A DNA stretch of 14,701 nucleotides, taken from contig JBGULC010000037.1 in assembly GCA_045114775.1 (NCBI GenBank), forward strand, positions 1 to 14,701. Reading direction: 5' to 3'. This stretch comes from UBA3792 sp045114775. GTDB lineage: Bacteria > Bacillota > Clostridia > Christensenellales > CAG-138. The notes beneath the pieces were generated by a model. That model saw nothing but the letters and a program-made list of their open reading frames with translations. It had not been told where the DNA came from and made no database searches. This document shows positions 6,477-13,800 of this stretch, piece by piece; position 1 is the first letter of the stretch; each line of letters begins with the position of its first letter. The position numbers and the translations under genes were made by a program.

Positions 6477-6497
6477 ATATAGCATTGACAACTATAT
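6477..6497. promoter_or_regulatory. Second dyad overlapping the -35 of the ABC operon
   Basis: ATATAG (6477-6482) and CTATAT (6492-6497) are inverted copies 9 nt apart, straddling the -35 hexamer TTGACA. PadR sites are often AT-rich dyads with spacers of this order, so a repressor here would block polymerase directly. The arms are short and AT-rich, so chance is possible. Confidence 0.5.
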
Positions 6498-6513
6498 GCG
6501 AATATGGTATAAA
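6485..6513 (+). promoter_or_regulatory. Strong sigma-A-type promoter of the ABC exporter operon
   Basis: Consensus TTGACA (6485-6490), 17-nt spacer, TATAAA (6508-6513). It is the best -35 in the window; strong unrepressed activity would be expected, in keeping with control by the divergent PadR. The start would be near 6520, giving about 50 nt of leader. Confidence 0.88.
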
Positions 6514-6524
6514 AAGAATCGCAG

Positions 6525-6546
6525 GGGAGGCCGATTCCGGCCTCCC
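6525..6546 (+). promoter_or_regulatory. 5'-leader hairpin of the ABC operon
   Basis: GGGAGGCCG (6525-6533) and CGGCCTCCC (6538-6546) form a perfect 9-bp GC-rich stem with a 4-nt loop. It begins within a few bases of the expected transcript start. No T-run follows, so it is not a terminator; it may protect the 5' end or shape translation of the first gene. Confidence 0.6.
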
Positions 6547-6569
6547 GCAGAGAACGGGATCTTTGGAGA

Positions 6570-8765
6570 ATGATACGGGAGGTGATCTTTCTGGATACAC
6601 GAAAACGGTTATTGAGACGGCCCGTTTCGACGGCGATATGGCTCGTTGTGATCATGCTTGCGGCGCTGATCCTCGGAACGGCGGCGTCGATCTACGCTTC
6701 GGCAAAAGGCGTGCCGGAGGCGCTCGATCGGAGAATGACGACGATCGCGGTGCATCAGGCGGCGGAGGAAACAGAGGTGGATGGCGTTTATATCGGCGAT
6801 CCGGAATCCAGCTGGCTTTATGAGGAAGACGTCGACTATCTCCGCTCGCTTCCGCAGGTTAAAGACGTCGATTTCCGGTATTTTTCCGGCGCTTATATAG
6901 ACGGCTTGACCGCAAAGATCGGGCTGACCGATTTTTTCGATACAAAGTGGCATGTAAACATCAATCATGCCAATGACAGCTATAAAAATGCGATCTTTAT
7001 CGGGACGGTCGAGCAGGCGTTTACCTGCCCGTACGACAGCGTCGCCCGATACGATCTTTCCGCGTTCGGCGGCGAGGCGGAAGTCGGTGAACGGGAGCAG
7101 TGCGCGATCCTGAAGGTGGAAAGCACGATCGGACTGCACCCGGATTTCCCGCTGTTTTCGTCGGATCCGGAATCTCTCTATCAGGGAAAGGTCTGGATCA
7201 GAATTCCGGCGTTCGGGGATGAAACGGAGCCGTTCTTTCAGGTCGGGAAGCGCTATGCGGTGCAGGGCGGGTATAATCCCAGCGTGGCGCGGGCAGCGGA
7301 CGTGCCGAAGAACACGCCGGATTGTCCGTACGTGGAAAGGAACCTCGGACAAGGTCTTTACAGCTGCTTTGCGGAGGACGGGGCGCTGGTGTGCTACCAA
7401 CAGATAGAAGAAAAAATGATCCGTGATGTTGCATGGGAATTGCAAGGCAACATCTTGAAGCCTGTGGGCGATGGAACTATGCTCAACGCGCTGCTTTCCC
7501 GTGAAAACCGCGTTCCGGTCGCCGTGGAATGGAACGGTACGGTCGAGGAGCTGCGCGCCGATCCCGAATGGGGACAGATTGCAAGGGAGTATGAAGCTGC
7601 GCTGCATTCTTTCCCGGTGCTCGGAACGGACCATCTCGAGAGCATGTATTCCTTTGTCAAAAACGAGGCGGTCATCACGGAGGGAAGGACCTTCACGCAG
7701 AAAGAATATGAGACCGGCGCAAAGGTGTTGATCCTGGACGAGGGCGTTGCAAAAAACGCCGGGCTGTCCGTCGGCGATACGGTGACGCTCACACAGTTTC
7801 AGGCAGCGGTCGGCGGACCGGAGGGAAACTGGTCCGTTCAGAACGACATGTATGCGACGTTCGATCAATCGAACAACCCGATCCTCGGCACCAACGTGTT
7901 TTATCACGGACTGCCGGACGGCGAGGCGGAGACCTTCACGATCGTGGGCTTGTACCGTATCGAGAATGAATGGAAGGAAGCGATTTGTTCCTTTACGCCG
8001 AACACGGTCTTTATGCCGCGCAAGGCGCAGACCGAAAAAGCGTACGGCGGTCCGAGCAAACAGAACGGTACGATCCAAAGGACCGGGACAAAAATGGACG
8101 GGCAGGAGGTCGTCTTTGAGGAGCAGCTCATCGAACCGGGCGCCGTGTGCGGCGTGTTTTTCTCGGTCATTCTGAAAAACGGCGAGATAGAAAGCTTCCA
8201 AAAGCAGCTGAAAGACGACAGCAAATACATCGAACGCGAATATCAGGGATTCAAGCTGGTGGAATGCAAGGGACTCGGCAACCACAGGTGGCTCTTCTTT
8301 GATCAGGGTTACGATGCGATCAAGGACAACGTCGGCGCGGTCATTGCTTCCGCGGAAAAGCTTGCGGCGCTGATGGCTGCGGGCGCCGCGCTGTTGTTTC
8401 TGATGTTCATGCTGCTGTATCAGGGCACGGAGCGCAAAACGCTCGGGATCATGCGTTCGCTCGGAGCGACGACGAAAGCGGCGAGGCGGTATCTGTTTTT
8501 CAGCGGTCTGCTGCTTGCAACGGTTGGGATTGCGTTCGGAACGGTCCTTTCGGCCGTCCTGTCCAAGATCATTTCCGCAAAGCTCTATGAAATCACGCTG
8601 ACGCAGGAAACCGCGCAGTTCAGGGAGATGCTGACGGAGAGCAGCGTTCCGCCGTGGGTCTATGCGGCGCTTGCCGCCGCAGCGATCGCGATCGCCGCGC
8701 TTGCGCTTTGGATCCAGGCGGCGCTGATTGCAAAGAAACATCCGAGAAAGCTGATGGGGAAATAG
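6570..8765 (+). CDS. ABC transporter permease, FtsX/MacB-like, with large extracellular domain
   Basis: 731 residues. A transmembrane helix at about 20-45 (IWLVVIMLAALILGTAASI) is followed by an extracellular domain of roughly 540 residues and three closing helices at about 597-617, 641-665 and 695-720. The FtsX coupling signature ERKTLGIMRSLGATTK lies between helices two and three. This is the MacB/FtsX architecture: such permeases do not form a classical channel but drive extracellular conformational change, commonly exporting or expelling peptides, lipids or antibiotics. The start is uncertain: ATG 6570 has GGAG only 1 nt upstream, whereas a perfect GGAGGTGATC (6579-6588) lies inside the frame, 8 nt after its GGAGG core from CTG 6591. 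It is the first gene of the operon, one base before the next permease. Confidence 0.9.
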   Translation: MIREVIFLDTRKRLLRRPVSTAIWLVVIMLAALILGTAASIYASAKGVPEALDRRMTTIAVHQAAEETEVDGVYIGDPESSWLYEEDVDYLRSLPQVKDVDFRYFSGAYIDGLTAKIGLTDFFDTKWHVNINHANDSYKNAIFIGTVEQAFTCPYDSVARYDLSAFGGEAEVGEREQCAILKVESTIGLHPDFPLFSSDPESLYQGKVWIRIPAFGDETEPFFQVGKRYAVQGGYNPSVARAADVPKNTPDCPYVERNLGQGLYSCFAEDGALVCYQQIEEKMIRDVAWELQGNILKPVGDGTMLNALLSRENRVPVAVEWNGTVEELRADPEWGQIAREYEAALHSFPVLGTDHLESMYSFVKNEAVITEGRTFTQKEYETGAKVLILDEGVAKNAGLSVGDTVTLTQFQAAVGGPEGNWSVQNDMYATFDQSNNPILGTNVFYHGLPDGEAETFTIVGLYRIENEWKEAICSFTPNTVFMPRKAQTEKAYGGPSKQNGTIQRTGTKMDGQEVVFEEQLIEPGAVCGVFFSVILKNGEIESFQKQLKDDSKYIEREYQGFKLVECKGLGNHRWLFFDQGYDAIKDNVGAVIASAEKLAALMAAGAALLFLMFMLLYQGTERKTLGIMRSLGATTKAARRYLFFSGLLLATVGIAFGTVLSAVLSKIISAKLYEITLTQETAQFREMLTESSVPPWVYAALAAAAIAIAALALWIQAALIAKKHPRKLMGK

Positions 8766-8766
8766 T

Positions 8767-9924
8767 ATGAGTCCGTTCTTTTTCAAACGAATGCTGCGCG
8801 CGCCTGCAAAGCATATCGGTGTGCTTCTCACAACGCTCGTGCTCTCCGGGCTTCTGTGCTTCCTGTTCGTCTATCGCGAACGGCAGAAGCAGAAGCGCGC
8901 CGAGGTGATCGACGGCGCGGAGATCCTATGCGTCGTGACGAACGTCAGCGGAACGCGGGCGGACCATCTTCGCATGGGCTACGGCGCGGTACAGGCGGTA
9001 ACACTTGCGGATTACTATCGCCTGCCGCCGTATGTGAAGGATATCCGCATGACAAAGGACTTTGTTGCGACGCTTTCGGGCGTCGGCACGGACATGGCGC
9101 TGCTTGCCGTATCAAGCCCGAAAGGTATTGACAAACTGGACCCGGCGCGCGGCGGCAGGGTCACGCTGTTCTGCGAGGATTTCTACACGTCCGACGCGCG
9201 GTGGATCATCGTTTCGGAACAAGTGTATGAACAGATGAACGGAGAGACCGCCGTTTCCGGCACGGTCTTTGATCCGATGATCAATTACAACAAACCCGAT
9301 GAGCGAGGGTACGGAACGGTTGAACTGACCGTCGCGGGATTCTATGCCGGGGAGGGTGCGGAGGCATATATCCCGTTTGAAACGGGCATGCAGATCCTTG
9401 ATCGAATCACCGGCTCCCGTTCGGTCGATGCGCTGTCCTTTCTTGCGAAGGACAATCATAAACTCGACGAACTGAAAGACGCCGCGTCGGATGTGTTCGG
9501 CGAGGTCATACCGGATGCGTCTTTGTCCGGCTCGTATCGCTTTGCGCTGACGGTGCACGACGAGGACCTTCAGACGACGATCGCGGCGATCGACGGCAAT
9601 ATCCGACGCACGGACTGGCTGATCCCGGTCACGCTTGCGCTTGCGCTTGCCGCGGGATTCTTAATGGGCTTTATCGCGACGCGCAACGAAACCAACGCTT
9701 ACGCGCTGATGCGAAGCGTCGGCATGACGAAAAAGCGGCTGCTGCTCGCGGCGCTTTTCGAACAACTTTTGCTGCCGTTCTTTGCGTGTCTCATCATGGG
9801 CGCGGCGTTTCTTGCGCCGCTGCCTGCGCTTTGCACGCTGGGACTCTATGCGCTCGGCTGCGCTGCTGCCGTACTGCGCGCCGTGTCGGTCTCGCCGACG
9901 AAGCTATTGCGCGAACAGGAATAA
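8767..9924 (+). CDS. ABC transporter permease, FtsX-like, second subunit
   Basis: 385 residues; ATG 8767 is one base after the previous stop, with GGGGAA about 5 nt upstream, so translation is probably coupled. Helices lie at about 17-36 (IGVLLTTLVLSGLLCFLFVY), 284-304, 325-349 and 351-372, with an extracellular domain of about 245 residues. The coupling loop NAYALMRSVGMTKKRLL after the second helix is the FtsX hallmark. It is half the size of its partner (ectodomain about 245 versus 540 residues), so the two probably form an asymmetric heterodimer with the ATPase at 9943. Cargo cannot be told from sequence. Confidence 0.88.
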   Translation: MSPFFFKRMLRAPAKHIGVLLTTLVLSGLLCFLFVYRERQKQKRAEVIDGAEILCVVTNVSGTRADHLRMGYGAVQAVTLADYYRLPPYVKDIRMTKDFVATLSGVGTDMALLAVSSPKGIDKLDPARGGRVTLFCEDFYTSDARWIIVSEQVYEQMNGETAVSGTVFDPMINYNKPDERGYGTVELTVAGFYAGEGAEAYIPFETGMQILDRITGSRSVDALSFLAKDNHKLDELKDAASDVFGEVIPDASLSGSYRFALTVHDEDLQTTIAAIDGNIRRTDWLIPVTLALALAAGFLMGFIATRNETNAYALMRSVGMTKKRLLLAALFEQLLLPFFACLIMGAAFLAPLPALCTLGLYALGCAAAVLRAVSVSPTKLLREQE

Positions 9925-9942
9925 TCCGGAAAGGGGATCATT

Positions 9943-10617
9943 ATGGAAATTCTGAAAGTTGACAATGTTTCTTTCTCCTACGTCAACCGGTTTCAGCGGG
10001 TGGACGCCGTGAAAAACGTCTCGTGTACATTCGAGACCGGCAAGGCGTATGCGATCGTCGGCAAGAGCGGCAGCGGCAAAACGACGCTGCTGTCCATGCT
10101 CGGCGGGCTTGAAAATCCGACCGACGGCGAGGTGCTGTTTGAAGGGACGCCGCTGCGCACAATGGACCGCGACGCGTATCGCCGCGACAGCGCCGCTGTG
10201 ATCTACCAGAGCCTGAACCTGTTTCCGCTGCTCTCCGCGGTCGAAAACGTCATGTATCCCCTAAAGCTTCGCGGCGTGCCGACGGCGGAGGCGAGGGAAC
10301 GCGCAGATCAAGCGCTGCGCTCCGTGGACATCAAGCCGGAGCAGTTCAAGCGGTTGCCGTCGCGGCTTTCGGGCGGCGAGCAGCAGCGCGTGGCGATCGC
10401 GCGGGCGGTATGCGCCGACAATCGGATCATTCTCGCCGACGAGCCGACCGGCAACCTCGACATCACGAACGGGGATCAGGTCGTTTCGATCCTGCTGAAG
10501 CTTGCGCACGAGGAGGACCGCTGCGTGATCATCGTGACGCACGACCTTGAGATCGCAGCCGAGGCCGACGAGATCCTGATGATGAAGGACGGCGTGATGG
10601 AGCGCGAGGCGGAATAA
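9943..10617 (+). CDS. ABC transporter ATP-binding protein (MacB/LolD type)
   Basis: 224 residues; AAGGGG (9931-9936) lies 6 nt before ATG 9943. All ATPase motifs are intact: Walker A GKSGSGKT (40-47), Q-loop Q89, signature LSGGE (142-146) with the LolD/MacB-type LSGGEQQRVAIARA, Walker B ILADE (163-167), D-loop and switch H200. The DEPTGNLD stretch is typical of FtsX-partner ATPases. As the third gene of the operon it powers the two permeases. A terminator follows at 10633. Confidence 0.96.
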   Translation: MEILKVDNVSFSYVNRFQRVDAVKNVSCTFETGKAYAIVGKSGSGKTTLLSMLGGLENPTDGEVLFEGTPLRTMDRDAYRRDSAAVIYQSLNLFPLLSAVENVMYPLKLRGVPTAEARERADQALRSVDIKPEQFKRLPSRLSGGEQQRVAIARAVCADNRIILADEPTGNLDITNGDQVVSILLKLAHEEDRCVIIVTHDLEIAAEADEILMMKDGVMEREAE

Positions 10618-10632
10618 AACGTAAAATGACTG

Positions 10633-10665
10633 CGGCGGTACGCTCGGATGCGCGCCGCCGTTTTT
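10633..10665 (+). terminator. Rho-independent terminator of the ABC operon
   Basis: CGGCGG (10633-10638) pairs with CCGCCG (10655-10660); inside, CGC (10641-10643) can pair with GCG (10650-10652). Five T residues follow directly (10661-10665). It lies 15 nt after the ATPase stop. Confidence 0.85.
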
Positions 10666-10713
10666 GCGCGTTCCGGAAAATGACGCAGCGCACAAAAAAC
10701 GCGTGGAACGGCG

Positions 10714-10752
10714 ATTATATACTTGCCAAGCGTAAGGCAATTCCTATATAAT
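10714..10752. promoter_or_regulatory. 39-bp nested dyad over the promoter of the secreted protein gene
   Basis: Outer arms ATTATATA (10714-10721) and TATATAAT (10745-10752) are exact inverted copies, as are inner arms TTGCC (10723-10727) and GGCAA (10736-10740). The inner right arm is 4 nt from the outer one, the left only 1 nt, so symmetry is slightly offset. The dyad covers both the -35 and the -10, a position expected of an operator. Confidence 0.5.
10723..10752 (+). promoter_or_regulatory. Promoter of the secreted multidomain protein gene
   Basis: TTGCCA (10723-10728), 18-nt spacer, TATAAT (10747-10752). The leader to ATG 10806 is about 47 nt and ends in AAAGGGGAA (10792-10800). Confidence 0.8.
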
Positions 10753-10805
10753 GTAAAAAGTATGTAATACTGTTATCTGAGCAACAAACCGAAAGGGGAA
10801 ACTGT

Positions 10806-13800
10806 ATGATGACTGATCGGAAAAGACTGCTTTCCATGTTCGTGGCGGCGTTGATGCTGCTTTCAACGGTATTCACGGGGATCGCGCCGACGTTTGCCGA
10901 CGAGGCGGACGAGCCCGCGATCGAGCTGCCCGAGCTCGGCGATGCGGAACCGACAGAAGAGACCGAGCCGGTCGAAGAAACCGAGCCGGTCGAGGTGCCG
11001 GAGGAGATCGACCCGGATCTCGATACCGACGGCGACGGCATCCCGGACGTGAAGGAACTGATATTCGGCACCGATCCCGAGAACGCCGACACCGACGGCG
11101 ACGGGCTTTCCGATTATGACGAACTGTACGTGTACAATACGGCGGCGGGCGAGAAGGACAGTGATTGCGACGGTCTTTCCGATTACGACGAGATCTTCGT
11201 ATACGGCACCGATCCCGTAAAGGGCGATACCGACGCGGACGGCATTGCGGACGGCGACGAGCTCGTGCTCGGCACCGATCCTATGAATCCCGATACCGAC
11301 GGCGACGGCATCCTCGACGGCGACGAGCTCGTGCTCGGCACGGATCCTCTGAAAAAGGATGAGATCGCCCGCGTGTTCCAGACGTTCGACGGCAGCGATT
11401 TCACGATCGAGGGCTATGCGCCGTTCGTGCTGTTCCGCGAGGGCGTTGCGGCGGCGTACGGCGTGGATTCCTTCCTCAAGAATCCGGCGCTTGTCGGCAC
11501 GCCGATCGAGATCCGTCTGCCCGAGGGCGGCGATCTTACGCTGAAGCTCACGGTGAAGAGCAACGCAAAGGAGATCGCGATCTTCCGCATGAATGGGAAC
11601 GGCACGGTCCGTCTCGACGCTGAAAAGAGCGGCAAGACGTTCTCCGTCGCGCTCGAAGAAAACGGCGTCTATTACGCCGCGGATCTTTCAAAGCTCAGCA
11701 CGCTGCTCGGCTTTACGGGCGGCGCCGTGCAGAGCGTTCCGGAGAACACGTACCTTTTGGAGGACTTCCGCACCGTTACGCTTTCCGCGCCTTTGACCGC
11801 AGGCAGCGACGTTGATACCGACGGCGACGGCATCCCGGACTGCGAGGAGATCGGCGCGCAGTACGCGATCGACCTCGGCAACGGCTATACCGCGGCGGTT
11901 TACGGCTACGTTTCCGACCCGACGCTTGTTGACTCCGACTTCGACGGTATCCGGGACGATCTGGATACGCTGCCGAGAAGCAACAACTTCTCCGCCACGT
12001 ACAAGAGCGACGATTTTACGATCAACCTCACGTATTCCATGGACTACCGGGATTTCCTCGGAGACAACACGGTTTACAACGCGGCGATCGCGAGCTTCTC
12101 GGTCTGGGCGGCGCAGCTTGCGTACGACAACGATATCACCTTCACGCCGGGCGAGACGCTCTATGACAGCGACGGCAGCGTGATCACGAACGCGCGGCGC
12201 ATCGACACGCTCATGCGCGCGCACGGCATGCAGAACGTCATCGACTATCAGCTCGAAAACGGTTATTTCGACAGCGACATCAGCCTCGGCGCGTACAGCG
12301 ACGACAACATCACCGAGGTCTTCTTCGGTCATCACAAGATCACGGATGGCGGCGAGGATTACGAGATCATCACGGTCTTCGTCCGCGGCACGAACGGCAC
12401 CGAAAAGGAATGGTGCAGTAACTTCGACGTCGGCGATCTGAACCGCTTCCTGGACGATTATGACTGCGTCGAAGGAAAGAATCCCCGTCAGACGAACGGC
12501 AGCTGGAACCGCAAATCGAACCACCGCGGCTTCGATATGTGCGCGTCGCGCATCTACACCGCGCTTGCGGCGTACATGACCAAGTTCGTGGATTCCGAAG
12601 CGACGCCGATCTTCTGGCTTGCCGGTCACTCCCGCGGCGCTGCGATCGCGAACATCGTCAGCGCGTCCTGCATCGACGAGGGACACAAGGTTTACGCATA
12701 TACCTACGCCTCCCCGAACACCACGGCGAACACCGAGGCGTCGGCGGCGAAGTACGACTGCATCTTCAACCTCGTCAACGGCGACGACTTCGTTCCGATG
12801 TTGCCGATGCCCGAATGGGGCTTCACCCGTTACGGCAGATCGGCGACCATTGCCGCGCACAACGCGTCTTCCTCGCAGCGCAGCAGCATCCTGAACACGA
12901 CGTCGTATTCGTATTCCGACGACCTCGCCACGCTGGTCGGCAAGTTTACCGCGATGTCCACGGACGGCTGGCGCGACGTGTACGTGTATCACTGCTACGG
13001 CACGAGCGGCATCGACCACGTCGAGGTGCATCAGCATGCCGGCGAGACCATCGGAGACTATATCGCCGGTTCCAGAATGGACTTCGGCACGGACAGCAAC
13101 TGGAACGGCTACAACGAGCACACCAAGAAGTACAGCTACTGCGTCAAGGACAAGGACGGCGGCTTTTTGGGGCTCGGCAACAAGTGGTCCTGCTGCCAGA
13201 CGCCCGCTTACGCGATGCAGATCCTGGCGATCACGATGGGTAACCTCGGTCTTTCCGCGGGTTTTAGCTTCCTGACGTCCTATAAGCTTGCGGACCGGTT
13301 CGACTTCGGTAAGACGAGCCTGATCACGAACTATGCGACCAAGATCATCGACCCGCACTACATGGAGAACTACTACCTGATCCAGAGGGCGCTTCTCACG
13401 GATCCGGATACGGCGTTCAACACGAACAATTCGCTCTACACGAACGGAAGCCACCGTCCGCAGCACACGCACACCTATGAGATCCTTGAGATCAAACAGG
13501 CGCCGACCTGCACTGAGCCCGGCGTCGCGCATGTGATCTGCCATTGCAGCCAGGTCAACTCCGCGTGGTACGACGATGAGATCAAGAACGCGCTGATCCC
13601 GGCGACCGGACATAACTACGGCACGCCCGCGTGGACGTGGGACGGTTTAACCGAAGCGACCGCGACATTCACCTGCGCAAACGACGGCACGCACGTCGAG
13701 ACCCGCAGCACGACGGACATCGTCCGCACCGAAAACGGCGATCTGGCGGTCTACACCGCAACGGTCGAATTCGAGGGCGAGACCTATACCGACACCAAGG

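Noticed and set aside
6609..8831. 740-codon minus-strand open frame
   Set aside because: Mirror of the large ABC permease gene, whose product has clear helices and FtsX motifs; the minus frame is Arg-rich and has no recognisable domain.
12539..13243. 234-codon plus-strand open frame in another phase
   Set aside because: Inside the hydrolase gene; His/Arg-rich out-of-phase reading of GC-biased codons.
11688..13613. 641-codon open frame on the minus strand
   Set aside because: It lies wholly opposite the secreted hydrolase. Strong G/C third-position bias there removes stops on the other strand; the product is Val/Arg/Ala-rich with no domain or ribosome site.
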